From Saccharospirillum alexandrii_A (lineage in GTDB: Bacteria; Pseudomonadota; Gammaproteobacteria; Pseudomonadales; Natronospirillaceae), in contig NZ_JBHZRJ010000001.1 in the NCBI RefSeq assembly GCF_043641555.1, forward strand, positions 930,001 through 994,000: DNA of 64,000 nt, given 5' to 3'. This document shows, piece by piece, positions 8,343 through 18,000 of this stretch. The translations under genes were made by a program, and so were the position numbers. Within the stretch, counting starts at the first letter, position 1; every line of letters begins with the position of its first letter. The notes under the pieces were generated by a model. It had not been told where the DNA came from and searched no databases. It was given only the letters and a program-made list of their open reading frames with translations.

Positions 8343-9181
8343 GTGCGGTCCGTCATGCGGCTCATTAAAGCCTGCAAGGCAGTACCGAGCCTCGGGCCGA
8401 AGGTGAGCAAATCCAGGTCGTCGACATTGTATAGCTGACCACTCTGAACGGCCTGGGTCAGGCTGAGAGCCGGGTTGGCTGCCAGCTCATCCAGGCTTTT
8501 CTGGCTGTGAAACACCAGAATGACGTCCGGGTTGGCATTGATGGCCGCTTCGGGCGTCAGGGGTTTGTAGCCCTGAATATCGGCGAACGCATTATTGAAA
8601 CCCGCCACGTCCAGCACACCGCCCGCCAGCGTGTTACGACCGGCTACCTGAAACCCGCGCGAGCCGCCGTCCATGACGAACATGACGTTCAAGGGCCCCA
8701 GTTGGTCGGCGATTGACCGTTGGGCCTGTTCAACCTCGGCTGCCACCCGGCTAGCCAGCTCATTCCCTGCTTCGCGCTGGTCCAAAGCCGCTGCGGTGGC
8801 CTGTATTTTTGAGACCAGTCCGGCCAGTGTCGGTGTGTTGTCGAGAATGTTGATGTCGATACCGGCGGCCTGAAGTTGTGACAGTGCATCGGCCGGGCCC
8901 GCATCGGCGGTCGTGATCACGCGGTCTGGTGCCAGCGACAGGATGCCTTCAGCAGACAGCGCCCGCATGTAACCCACATCCGGGAGTTCGGTTGCGGCAG
9001 GCGGGTAGGTGCTGGTGGTATCGACACCGACCAGGTCGGCATCGGCGCCGAGTGCATAGATGATTTCAGTCAGGGAACCGTCGATGCTAACCAGGCGATC
9101 GGCACTGGCCAGACTGGCGAATCCGACAGTCGATATCAGCGTTGCCACAAGCAGGCGTGCGGTTGTTTTTGCCAGGGTCAT
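8339..9181 (-). CDS. hmuT: Periplasmic heme-binding protein HmuT
   Basis: This is the substrate-binding component of the heme ABC importer. A signal peptide (LLVATLISTVGFASLASA) ends near residue 27 and is followed by RLVSIDGSLTEIIYALGADADLVGVD, the characteristic opening of HmuT/BtuF-type proteins. GYMRALSAEGILSLAPD is the second family signature; its Tyr is the position used as a heme ligand in known HmuT proteins (family knowledge). Length (280 aa) is usual. It overlaps hmuS upstream and hmuU downstream by four bases each. Confidence 0.92.
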   Translation of the reverse strand: MTLAKTTARLLVATLISTVGFASLASADRLVSIDGSLTEIIYALGADADLVGVDTTSTYPPAATELPDVGYMRALSAEGILSLAPDRVITTADAGPADALSQLQAAGIDINILDNTPTLAGLVSKIQATAAALDQREAGNELASRVAAEVEQAQRSIADQLGPLNVMFVMDGGSRGFQVAGRNTLAGGVLDVAGFNNAFADIQGYKPLTPEAAINANPDVILVFHSQKSLDELAANPALSLTQAVQSGQLYNVDDLDLLTFGPRLGTALQALMSRMTDRT

Positions 9182-10200
9182 GCCGCCACCACCGCTTTGC
9201 TGACCAGTTCATCCATCAGAGCACGCCAGTCTTCACGCTCGTGGCGGCCCTCGGCCCGTTGCCCGAAGAACTGCACCACGGAGCGTCCCTGCTCATCAAA
9301 GCCTTCCAGAGAATGCACCCAGCCGTCGACGGTGGGGCGGCGGCTGATCCAGGCGCTGGCCAGGCCCTCGGTGTTCAGGTGCAGGTTAAAGTCCGGATCC
9401 AGAATGTTGAACCAGGGGCCGGTGCGACGCAGCGTGCCCGGTACCCGGGTATGAATCTGCACCGCGCCGCGGTTGCTGACAAACGTCATCAGCGGAATCT
9501 GGCGCAGCTGGCAGGCATAGAGGGCGGTTTCGATCAGGCTGGTATCAACCTGAAGCGCCAGATCATCGTCGGCAGCTTCAAAAGCGCTCAGCCGGTCGAC
9601 ACCGTGGTGTTTGAGCAGGTTGTTGAACTGGTGCACATCGGTCAGGGCGCGCCAGTCATCCATCATGGCATCCGCCGAGCCAGCCAGTGAGCTGCGTTCG
9701 TAGGTGGGTGCCGCAGCGAAATCCGGTGTAATAGGGTGCTCACTGTGCTGCGCGACCAGGCTTTCCCAGTTAGCGATCTGGGTGTCAACCAGACGGTAAA
9801 GTTTGATGATGGCCGTGCCGCTTTCATCAAACACCTGAAGGCTGTGACGCTCGCCTTCTACAACGGCCAGGGTATAGCGCCAGTGCCGGAAAAACAGCCG
9901 CTGATCCTGCTCACCCAGGAACAATCCCATCATCCCGCCACCCTGAAGATCGGCAAAACGACCACTGGTTTCGTGCACGGCGTTGTCGTTGCGAACCAGA
10001 GCCATCACCCGACCGAGGTCGGGCAAATGCATGGCAAGCTCCCGACCGGTTGGTTCCAGCAATACCGACTGTGAGCCGGGCTGAGCCAGCAGAAGCTCCA
10101 GTTCGGACACTCCGAGTATATCGGCAGCGTTGCGAATGCGCAGCGAGGGTTGTTCCTGTTTCAGTTGCAGCCAGGCGCGGGCGAGGGCGGATTCAGTCAT
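9178..10200 (-). CDS. hmuS: Cytoplasmic heme-handling protein HmuS/HemS family
   Basis: This protein receives heme in the cytoplasm and traffics or degrades it. It has the duplicated HemS fold: a first half at about 1-170 and a second at about 171-340, with MTFVSNRGAVQIHTR and GPWFNILDPDFNLHL as strong family motifs. From the ATG at 10200 it is 340 aa, close to Yersinia HemS. That start is preceded by AAGGAC at good spacing, whereas an upstream ATG at 10263 would add a low-complexity extension and run into the promoter. It is the first gene of hmuSTUV and stands divergent to the TonB-dependent receptor. A Fur-type box at 10272-10288 lies between them. Confidence 0.93.
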   Translation of the reverse strand: MTESALARAWLQLKQEQPSLRIRNAADILGVSELELLLAQPGSQSVLLEPTGRELAMHLPDLGRVMALVRNDNAVHETSGRFADLQGGGMMGLFLGEQDQRLFFRHWRYTLAVVEGERHSLQVFDESGTAIIKLYRLVDTQIANWESLVAQHSEHPITPDFAAAPTYERSSLAGSADAMMDDWRALTDVHQFNNLLKHHGVDRLSAFEAADDDLALQVDTSLIETALYACQLRQIPLMTFVSNRGAVQIHTRVPGTLRRTGPWFNILDPDFNLHLNTEGLASAWISRRPTVDGWVHSLEGFDEQGRSVVQFFGQRAEGRHEREDWRALMDELVSKAVVAA

Positions 10201-10271
10201 GGCGATGTCCTTGTTGTGGTGGCGTTGAGAGTGAGCGCGCGACGTTGAACACGCAGGTCTCATTGGTTATT

Positions 10272-10288
10272 TGATATTAAATCTCATT
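10272..10288. promoter_or_regulatory. Fur-type box between hmuS and the receptor gene
   Basis: On the minus strand the site reads AATGAGATTTAATATCA, matching 13 of 17 positions of the Fur consensus AATGATAATCATTATCA. It is placed to repress the hmu operon. A weaker, AT-rich Fur-like stretch lies at about 10331-10357, just past the receptor -10 element. Confidence 0.6.
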
Positions 10289-10293
10289 TGCGA

Positions 10294-10323
10294 TTGACGC
10301 GCATTAGCGCTTGCCTCTATATT
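10294..10323 (+). promoter_or_regulatory. Sigma-70 type promoter of the heme receptor gene
   Basis: TTGACG at 10294-10299, an 18-base spacer and TATATT at 10318-10323. It faces the receptor gene at 10414 and lies beside the Fur-type box. Confidence 0.5.
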
Positions 10324-10413
10324 AAATAGGAATGATTATTAAATGCAAATAACAATCACATAATTTAAAGTTCGAGCACCGCTGGTGCAGCGGGCTTCCA
10401 TTAGCCAAAGAGG

Positions 10414-12369
10414 TTGAGCGTGTCAGTCGTTGTAAAAACACCCCGAAGCATCCTTAGTCTTAATGCCCTGTCGGCAGGCCTCGCAGGCGTGCTCATGTCT
10501 GTACCGGTGTCAGCCGAGCAAGTGACCCTGCAACCGCTGGTGGTGACGGGGACCTTGTCGGAGGTCACCGCAGAGGATAGCCCGGTGGCGGTTCGGGTGA
10601 TTGATCGGGAGACGCTGGCGTCGACGCAGGCAGTTACGCTGGAAGACCTGCTGGCGGATATTCCCGGGTTGCAGTTGAAGCAAACTCACGGCCAGACCGG
10701 TGCCTCGGTGTTGCTTAATGGTCTGTCTGAAAAGCATGTTCTGATCATGCGCGACGGCGTGCCACTGAATCAGGTCAACGAGTCGACCATTGATACCCGG
10801 TCGCTGCGCCTGGCCGACATTGAACGCATTGAAGTGGTGTCGGCCAATGCGTCGGCACTGTATGGCAGTGCGGCGATGGGCGGGGTTATCAATCTGATCA
10901 GCCGCGAGCCCCAGGGCCCGGAATTCGAGATCGGCGTTAATGCACGCCAGTACGAAGCGGAGACCGAGCGGCTGCCCACTCAGATCGACTGGGCGGGGCG
11001 TGTCGCCGTACCCATTCCGGGTGGCTATTCGGCCACCACCTGGTCGCTGACACAGGATGCCGGTCTGGATAAAACACCTGAGACCTGGGCAGAGGATGTG
11101 CCCAGCGGATTCGGCTGGTCGCTGGCGCAGCGCTTCGATGTTTACGCGAAGCGTGACCATCGCCTGAGTCTGAACTGGAGCGGGTCGGATCTGACCAAAC
11201 CCGGTGCCCATGCCTTGACCGGCAACCCGAACCGAAGCTTGGTTACCGACCAGCGTGTGTCTGCCCAGTACCAGGCAACGAGCGATCGGCTCGATGTTAT
11301 TGCTTCCGCAGGGCTCGGCTGGGGTGTTTCCGAGCAGGATAAGCTGGGCAGCGAGGGCACGGATCTGCGCCGCGAATACGCGCTGTGGAATACGGCTTTG
11401 GAGGGTCGCTGGAGTCTGACTCAGGGCATGCACGATGCCGTGCTCGGCGGCAAAGTCAGTGCGGCTGGGCTGGAACAGGAAAAGGCGGATTTAAACGCGC
11501 CCAGCGAAGACGAGATTGCCCCGGTCGATCAGCAGAGCCTGGAACTGTTTGCCCAGGACAGCTGGTTCGCGACCGATCGACTGGAGCTGGTCGGTGGTTT
11601 GCGCGGCCACTGGGATGAAGCCTACGGTGTGCACTGGGCGCCGAATCTGGCCAGCCGGTTCGATGTGACCACGAACAGTTATGTGCGAGCCAGTCTCGGG
11701 CTCGGTTATCGGGTACCGGATCTGAAAGAACGGTATTACCAGTTCGATCACAGTCAGTTGCACGGCTATCGCGTAACCGGCAACCCGGAACTTGAACCGG
11801 AGACGTCGGTTGCGGCCCAGCTTGAGTGGGTGATCGATCCGGTGTCGATGGAGCTGTTCTACCGGGACATTGAGCAATTGATTGTTACTGCTGAGGCGGA
11901 GAGTGATGAACCCGGCGTAACAGTCTACCAGTATCAGAACATCGACCGGGCTGAAGTGTATGGCGTGAGTCTTTCGGCCGAGCATCAGTTGGGTTCGCAT
12001 CAAGTGTCTGCTCATGCTCAGTGGCTGCATGCGGTCGCCCTGGCGACCGGCGACCGGCTGGCCCAGCGGCCGGAATACACCTTTGGGCTGACGCATGAAT
12101 GGGCATTGGGCAAACAACGGCCGGTCACACTGCGTACTCAAATCGCCCATACCGGCCCGCAATTTTATGGGGAAGATGAAACTTTGCCCGTCGACCCATA
12201 CACCCTGGTGGACGTCTCGCTGAGTTATCAGTTAACGCCCGCCTGGATGCTGACTTCAGCGATTAACAACCTCACCAATGAAATGTCACCTAGCGATGGT
12301 ACGGCCGATGGCCTGCCTATTGGCGGCCGCCAATATGCGCTGGGCATTCGTTACCGGCATCCGTTTTGA
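10414..12369 (+). CDS. TonB-dependent outer membrane heme receptor, HmuR-like
   Basis: This is a 651-aa ligand-gated outer membrane barrel. A signal peptide ends near VSA at residue 33. The TonB box TLQPLVVTG follows immediately, and the plug domain spans about 50-160 with LLNGLSEKHVLIMRDGVP and ALYGSAAMGGVINLIS. The barrel ends in an aromatic-rich strand with C-terminal Phe. RVPDLKERYYQF and GNPELEPET correspond to the conserved RAP and NPxL regions of heme and related receptors. It sits divergent from hmuSTUV and upstream of an HmuY-like lipoprotein, which supports heme as ligand. A siderophore or cobalamin ligand cannot be excluded from sequence alone. Confidence 0.87.
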   Translation: MSVSVVVKTPRSILSLNALSAGLAGVLMSVPVSAEQVTLQPLVVTGTLSEVTAEDSPVAVRVIDRETLASTQAVTLEDLLADIPGLQLKQTHGQTGASVLLNGLSEKHVLIMRDGVPLNQVNESTIDTRSLRLADIERIEVVSANASALYGSAAMGGVINLISREPQGPEFEIGVNARQYEAETERLPTQIDWAGRVAVPIPGGYSATTWSLTQDAGLDKTPETWAEDVPSGFGWSLAQRFDVYAKRDHRLSLNWSGSDLTKPGAHALTGNPNRSLVTDQRVSAQYQATSDRLDVIASAGLGWGVSEQDKLGSEGTDLRREYALWNTALEGRWSLTQGMHDAVLGGKVSAAGLEQEKADLNAPSEDEIAPVDQQSLELFAQDSWFATDRLELVGGLRGHWDEAYGVHWAPNLASRFDVTTNSYVRASLGLGYRVPDLKERYYQFDHSQLHGYRVTGNPELEPETSVAAQLEWVIDPVSMELFYRDIEQLIVTAEAESDEPGVTVYQYQNIDRAEVYGVSLSAEHQLGSHQVSAHAQWLHAVALATGDRLAQRPEYTFGLTHEWALGKQRPVTLRTQIAHTGPQFYGEDETLPVDPYTLVDVSLSYQLTPAWMLTSAINNLTNEMSPSDGTADGLPIGGRQYALGIRYRHPF

Positions 12370-12389
12370 AAGATTGGCGCCATTAGTTC

Positions 12390-12502
12390 GTGCGGGCCAC
12401 CGGGTAAGCCTATCCGGGGTCGGCGTAGATCCATCCATGGAGCCTAGATCGCAGCATCCATGCTGCGAACTACCCCGGATAGGCTCACCCGGCAGCCCGC
12501 AC
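12390..12502 (+). repeat. Palindromic repeat family A, copy 1 (113 bp)
   Basis: This is an imperfect palindrome with outer arms of about 30 bp (GTGCGGGC at one end, GCCCGCAC at the other; GCCTATCCGGGG facing CCCCGGATAGGC). The conserved core contains CGTAGATCCATCCATGG and a perfect inner hairpin CGCAGCATCCATGCTGCG. It lies between the receptor and the HmuY-like gene. Confidence 0.85.
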
Positions 12503-12606
12503 TTGGTTTGTTGCCGACCAAGAATTTTAGACCTAAAGATGTGTAGTTAGTTGAGAAGCAATCCCCGTAACCCTGAATTAAGTAGTTAATTTCAAGGAGA
12601 TTTTTT

Positions 12607-13743
12607 ATGAAGGTTAATAGTTGGCTAGTTACAATGGCCGCATCCACCGTATTATTGAGTGGGTGTAATGTCGAAGAGAAGGATGATCCTGAAACCGGAG
12701 GTGGCTCTTCACAAAATGATAATTTCAAGTCACTTCAGGTTGATGCTAATTCGGAGTGGGCTTACGTAGATTTTTCTACTGACTCAGAGGTGTCGGCAGG
12801 CGACGATTGGGATCTGGCATTCCAGTCCACCAGTATTCGCAGTAACTCAACTCGCACTCAGTTAGCGTTGGCTGCTCCTCAGGATGATTTTTTTGACTCT
12901 GGAGAGCCAAACGTTAACGTTTGGACAAATGCGACTGCCGGCTCGGAACTGGAGCATTTACTAGCCAGCTATAGTGTGGATGACCTGGAGTTCTCCCAGG
13001 ACAGCATTGATGCGGTTGTTGGGCGTGATGGTGTTGAATTTTACGAATATGTTCCACCAATGTCTTTTTCAGCCAACTCTGATGCCTGGTGGTTGATTCG
13101 CTCTGCAGAGGGTGACAGCTACGCCAAAGTTAATTTTACAACGGTTAACTATGACCCCACACCCGGCGTCCATGCAGTCACTGTAGAGGCCGATTTCTTT
13201 GTTAAAGGCAGCGATGATGCTGAATTTTCCAGCACAGCAGTTACATGGACACGAGACGAGGACAGCGAAAATTGCTTCGATTTCGACAGCGCCGCAGTTG
13301 TGGATTGCGGCTCTGACGCGTGGGATGTCCAGTACGCTAGTATTAATCGCAGTATGATGATTCTTGTCAATGGGGGTTACAGCGGTAGTCATCAGGGTGG
13401 CGTATTCGTTACTGATGACAGTGTTCCTTCGAATGAACTGTATGCGATGGAAAAAGCTGATGTTGATGGAATCGACGTCTCTACTCTTGAAGAGGGTAAT
13501 TTTGTTACAGATGCCGAATCTACAGAGAACATGTTTTACAATCTCAGAGGCGAGTTCGGGAGTGACTATAACGACTGGTATGCCTATGCCCTGTTAGGTG
13601 GGCATGGTATTTACCCCAACTTCCGAGTATACGCAGTTAAAGAAACAGATACCGATGATGTAACCCTGGTTCAGGTCGTGAACTACTACAATGATGCTGA
13701 CGAAAGTGGTCATGTTACTGTCCGGTATCGCGCGTTAGATTGA
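12607..13743 (+). CDS. HmuY-like heme-binding lipoprotein with two HmuY-type halves
   Basis: This is a probable outer-membrane lipoprotein of 378 aa with a lipobox LLSGC (Cys20), an Asp/Glu-rich linker and a Shine-Dalgarno AAGGAG. The segment YVDFSTDSEVSAGDDWDLAF resembles the start of the HmuY fold, known from Porphyromonas and relatives, where HmuY takes heme and hands it to HmuR. A second WDVQYASINRSMMILVNGG segment near residue 238 looks like the same motif again, so the protein may hold two HmuY-type domains. The C-terminus NFRVYAVKETD fits as well. The gene is visibly more AT-rich than its neighbours, suggesting transfer. It lies downstream of the receptor but behind a palindromic repeat, so it may have its own promoter. 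Confidence 0.65.
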   Translation: MKVNSWLVTMAASTVLLSGCNVEEKDDPETGGGSSQNDNFKSLQVDANSEWAYVDFSTDSEVSAGDDWDLAFQSTSIRSNSTRTQLALAAPQDDFFDSGEPNVNVWTNATAGSELEHLLASYSVDDLEFSQDSIDAVVGRDGVEFYEYVPPMSFSANSDAWWLIRSAEGDSYAKVNFTTVNYDPTPGVHAVTVEADFFVKGSDDAEFSSTAVTWTRDEDSENCFDFDSAAVVDCGSDAWDVQYASINRSMMILVNGGYSGSHQGGVFVTDDSVPSNELYAMEKADVDGIDVSTLEEGNFVTDAESTENMFYNLRGEFGSDYNDWYAYALLGGHGIYPNFRVYAVKETDTDDVTLVQVVNYYNDADESGHVTVRYRALD

Positions 13744-13761
13744 TACAGGATGTGATTGAAT

Positions 13762-13786
13762 AGCCGGGTGTACTCCCGGCTTTTTA
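13762..13786 (+). terminator. Rho-independent terminator after the HmuY-like gene
   Basis: AGCCGGG at 13762-13768 pairs with CCCGGCT at 13775-13781 and is followed by a T-run. It lies 18 bases past the stop codon. Confidence 0.85.
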
Positions 13787-13923
13787 GTGCCTGGAATTTA
13801 ATGCACCGATTGAGTTCGGAGCACAAGAGCGCAAGAGCATGAGGAAATGCTGTTAAAGGTAGGCTTGGTGTTGGTGTTGGTGAGGCTCGAAGAGGGCTTG
13901 TGGTAGTCCGTCTATTGATTAAC

Positions 13924-14874
<951 letters not shown>

Positions 14875-14927
14875 CGCTGAGCTGAACCGGTCTAAAAACA
14901 GGCAGCTATTATAGCCGACGAGATTGT

Positions 14928-14953
14928 AAATAAAAGTGATTCGCAATAACATT
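14928..14953. promoter_or_regulatory. Possible Fur-type site between tonB and the siderophore ABC operon
   Basis: An AT-rich stretch with AGTGATTCGCAATAACATT lies between the divergent tonB and ABC genes. It matches the Fur consensus only partly, but the position fits iron control of both sides. Confidence 0.3.
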
Positions 14954-14985
14954 GTGAGACTCGTTGCTAACGGAGTCCGCTTCCC

Positions 14986-15843
14986 ATGTCTGAATCAATC
15001 TCCTCCAGGTCCATTCGTTATGCCAGCCGGTTGCAGGGTGAGTCCCTGACGGTGGGTTATGACGCCGCCCCTATTCTCAACGATGTCGATTTTCAGGTTC
15101 CGGATGGCCAGGTGACGATTTTGGTAGGTCCCAATGGCAGCGGCAAATCAACGCTGCTGAAGGCGCTCGCACGAATTCTGACGCCAACCGAGGGGCAGGT
15201 GCTACTCGATGGTCAGGACATTCACCGCAGCAAGACCCGGGAAGTCGCGAAAAAGCTGGGATTGTTACCGCAGGGCCCCGTGGCGCCAGAAGGGCTGACG
15301 GTGCGTGAGTTGGTGGCTCAGGGCCGGTTTCCGCATCAGTCACTGCTGCGGCAGTGGTCGAGCGAGGATGAACGCGCCGTCAACGACGCCATGACGGTCG
15401 CCAAGGTGATCGATTTTGCCGACCGGCCGGTCGATGGGCTGTCGGGCGGTCAACGTCAGCGTTGCTGGATTGCCATGGTTCTGGCGCAGCAGACCGATCT
15501 GGTGTTGCTTGATGAGCCCACAACGTTTCTGGATCTGAAAGTTCAGGTCGATTTGATGGAGCTGCTGGTGCAGTTGGCGCATCAAATGGGCCGTACGCTG
15601 GTGGTGGTGTTGCACGAACTGAACCTGGCCGCCGCTTATGCGGATACGCTGGTCATGCTGCGTGACGGCGCGATTATGCAATGGGGCGCGCCGTCGGATG
15701 TTTTTACCAGTGCCAATCTAAAAGCGGTGTTTGATCTGGATGCCCACGTCATTCGGGACCCGCACTCCAAGCGTCTGATCTGTGTGCCGACGTCTGCGCC
15801 GGAGCCAGCTCAGCACGTTGAGGTCGGCGTTCGCATCGCATGA
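14986..15843 (+). CDS. Iron-siderophore ABC transporter ATP-binding protein (FecE/FepC type)
   Basis: This is a 285-aa ATPase of the Fe3+-siderophore/cobalamin family. Walker A GPNGSGKS is at residues 48-55, a DGLSGGQRQRCWIAMVLAQQ signature lies near 147, and Walker B LVLLDEPTTFLD with the H-loop VVLHELNLAAAYAD follows. It starts an operon with two permeases, a ferredoxin-like protein and a binding protein. Its stop overlaps the next start (ATGA). The exact siderophore is not predictable. It may also energise the second transporter at 20072-23061, which has no ATPase gene of its own. Confidence 0.9.
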   Translation: MSESISSRSIRYASRLQGESLTVGYDAAPILNDVDFQVPDGQVTILVGPNGSGKSTLLKALARILTPTEGQVLLDGQDIHRSKTREVAKKLGLLPQGPVAPEGLTVRELVAQGRFPHQSLLRQWSSEDERAVNDAMTVAKVIDFADRPVDGLSGGQRQRCWIAMVLAQQTDLVLLDEPTTFLDLKVQVDLMELLVQLAHQMGRTLVVVLHELNLAAAYADTLVMLRDGAIMQWGAPSDVFTSANLKAVFDLDAHVIRDPHSKRLICVPTSAPEPAQHVEVGVRIA

Positions 15844-16889
15844 CCACCCAGGCTAGCCATAACGCCATGTCATCATCGACCGCAGACAGCACCTCGGGGG
15901 CCTGGCTGGCATACAGCGCCGGGTTGCCGGTTGTGGTCGGTGTGCTGGCGCTGATGTTTGGCTGGCACATTGCTGTGGGGGCCAAATCGCTGCCGTTGTC
16001 GACGGTGTTGAACGCCCTGGTTTCATACGACGCCACCCAGTTCGACCATATGATTGTTCGCGATTTGCGTCTGCCCCGCGCCGTTATTGCGGTGCTGGTA
16101 GGGGCAGCGCTCAGTGTGGCGGGTGCGCTGATGCAGGGTGTTACGCGCAATCCGCTGGCGGAACCGGGCATTCTGGGGCTGATGGCCGGAGCCTCCTTTG
16201 CTGTGGTGATGACGATTGGTGTGTTTCAGACGGTACCGACCGTCTGGTTGCCGTGGGTTGCGGCCGTGGGCGCCATGGTCACGGCGGTCGTGGTTTGGTT
16301 GATCGCCCAGTGGGCGCCTGGCGGTGCCACGCCACTGACGCTGACGCTGGCCGGTGCGGCAATAACGGCGTTTCTGGGCGCATTGATTTCTGTTACGCAT
16401 TTGCTCAATCAGGAGACGTTTGAACAACTGCGAGTCTGGCTGGCGGGGTCGCTGTCAGGCCGGCGGGTCGATGTCTTGTCGGTAGCGGCGCCCTGGTTGT
16501 GTCTGGCGCTTGGGTTGGCCATGGTGCTGTCTCGCAAGGTGACGGTGCTGGCCATGGGCGACGATGTGGCTCGTGGTCTCGGTGTTCGTACTGGCTGGCT
16601 CAAAGTGCAGGTGCTTCTTTGTGTCGTGGTGCTGACCGCCTGTTCGGTCGCGTTGGCCGGCCCATTGGGCTTTGTCGGGCTGGTCATTCCCCATGTGGTG
16701 CGGCTTTTCATCGGTTCAGATTATCGCTGGATCGTGCCTTATTCGGCGCTGGTTGGTGGGGCCTATTTGCTGGGTGTCGATATCATCGCCCGGCTGGCCT
16801 TACGGCCCCAGGAAATTGCCACCGGCATTATGACCGCCATGGTCGGCGCGCCGCTGTTTATCCATCTGGTTCGGCAACGGGCGTCCTGA
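15840..16889 (+). CDS. Iron-siderophore ABC transporter permease (FecCD family), first of pair
   Basis: This is a FecCD/BtuC-family inner-membrane permease of 349 aa with about nine to ten helices. Diagnostic segments are DLRLPRAVIAVLVGAALSVAGALMQGVTRNPLAEPGILG near residues 73-111 and GPLGFVGLVIPHVVRL, the loop that contacts the ATPase. It overlaps the ATPase gene by four bases and is followed after a single base by a second permease, forming the heterodimeric FepD/FepG-like channel. Confidence 0.9.
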   Translation: MTTQASHNAMSSSTADSTSGAWLAYSAGLPVVVGVLALMFGWHIAVGAKSLPLSTVLNALVSYDATQFDHMIVRDLRLPRAVIAVLVGAALSVAGALMQGVTRNPLAEPGILGLMAGASFAVVMTIGVFQTVPTVWLPWVAAVGAMVTAVVVWLIAQWAPGGATPLTLTLAGAAITAFLGALISVTHLLNQETFEQLRVWLAGSLSGRRVDVLSVAAPWLCLALGLAMVLSRKVTVLAMGDDVARGLGVRTGWLKVQVLLCVVVLTACSVALAGPLGFVGLVIPHVVRLFIGSDYRWIVPYSALVGGAYLLGVDIIARLALRPQEIATGIMTAMVGAPLFIHLVRQRAS

Positions 16890-16890
16890 T

Positions 16891-17955
16891 ATGACCCTAC
16901 GTTCAGCTCACTACTGGGTACTGCGGCTTCCGGGCGAGTGGTTGTCGTTTCGACTGCCGGTTAGAGCGTTAGTGTTGGCGCTTTTGCTGACAATCGGTCT
17001 GCTGTCGCTGATAACGCTTAGCCTGACCATTGGCAGTTACGAGATGTCATTGCGTGAGGTGCTCAGCACCTTGCTAGGTGACGAAGTCTCCAGGCAAATG
17101 ACAACAGTGGTGTGGGAGTTCCGGTTCCCGCGCACCCTGGTAGCCGCCTTTGTCGGTACCATGCTGGCGCTTTCCGGTGCCGCCTTGCAGAACGTGACCC
17201 GCAATGGCCTGGCAGACCCCTCGCTGGTGGGCATTTCCCAGGGCGCGAGTCTGGCCGTGGTTGCGTTGACAGTGATTTGGCCAGACCAGAGTTCCGCACT
17301 GCGGCCCTGGGTGGCGTTTGCTGGCTCTTTGCTCGTCGCAGCTCTGATTCAGGGGTTGAGCTGGAACCGTCGCGGTGGCAGTTCGATTCGGTTTATTTTA
17401 ATGGGCATTGGCGTGGCCGCCTTCATCAGCGCTATCACCTCAGCGCTGATGACCTATGGTCAGATCGACCGGGCCATGTCGGCCCTGGCCTGGCTCAGCG
17501 GCAGCATTAACGCCGCGGGTTGGCCTGAAGTGCGGATGGTGGCGGTATGGTGTGCCGTGCTGATGCCGCCGTTGCTGATTCTCAGCCGCTCAATGTCGGC
17601 ATTGCAAATGGGCGAGAGCACCGCTGTGGGCCTCGGCGTTCGTGCCAGCGTTATTCGTTATGCGCTGATCAGTGTGGCGGTCGGTCTCGCCGCCATCGCC
17701 ACGGCTGCAGTTGGCCCGCTGGGGTTTGTCGGGCTGATTGCACCTCATATGGCACGGCGACTGGCACGCAGCGGCGTTGGTATTCACCTGCTATTAACGG
17801 CTTTGATTGGCGCCTTTGTGGTGACCCTGGCGGATCTTCTGGGGCGCGCCCTGTTTGCGCCAATTCAGATTCCAGCGGGTCTGGTCACGGCCATTATCGG
17901 GGTGCCGGTGTTCATTTATCTGTTGCAGAAATCCCAGGCCAAAAGCGCGCTGTGA
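16891..17955 (+). CDS. Iron-siderophore ABC transporter permease (FecCD family), second of pair
   Basis: The second FecCD-family permease of the operon has 354 aa. It has FRFPRTLVAAFVGTMLALSGAALQNVTRNGLADPSLVG near residues 76-113 and GPLGFVGLIAPHMARRL in the ATPase-contact region. The long N-terminal helix region before it is common in FepG-like partners. It begins one base after the previous stop and is clearly co-translated with it. Confidence 0.9.
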   Translation: MTLRSAHYWVLRLPGEWLSFRLPVRALVLALLLTIGLLSLITLSLTIGSYEMSLREVLSTLLGDEVSRQMTTVVWEFRFPRTLVAAFVGTMLALSGAALQNVTRNGLADPSLVGISQGASLAVVALTVIWPDQSSALRPWVAFAGSLLVAALIQGLSWNRRGGSSIRFILMGIGVAAFISAITSALMTYGQIDRAMSALAWLSGSINAAGWPEVRMVAVWCAVLMPPLLILSRSMSALQMGESTAVGLGVRASVIRYALISVAVGLAAIATAAVGPLGFVGLIAPHMARRLARSGVGIHLLLTALIGAFVVTLADLLGRALFAPIQIPAGLVTAIIGVPVFIYLLQKSQAKSAL

Positions 17956-18000
17956 TACGCCTGGCCGGGTTGCTCTGAAATTCAGAAACAGGAGTTCGTT

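Noticed and set aside
10510..11433. 307-codon open frame on the minus strand
   Set aside because: It lies wholly inside the TonB-dependent receptor gene in antisense and has no recognisable domain; it is a GC-driven shadow.
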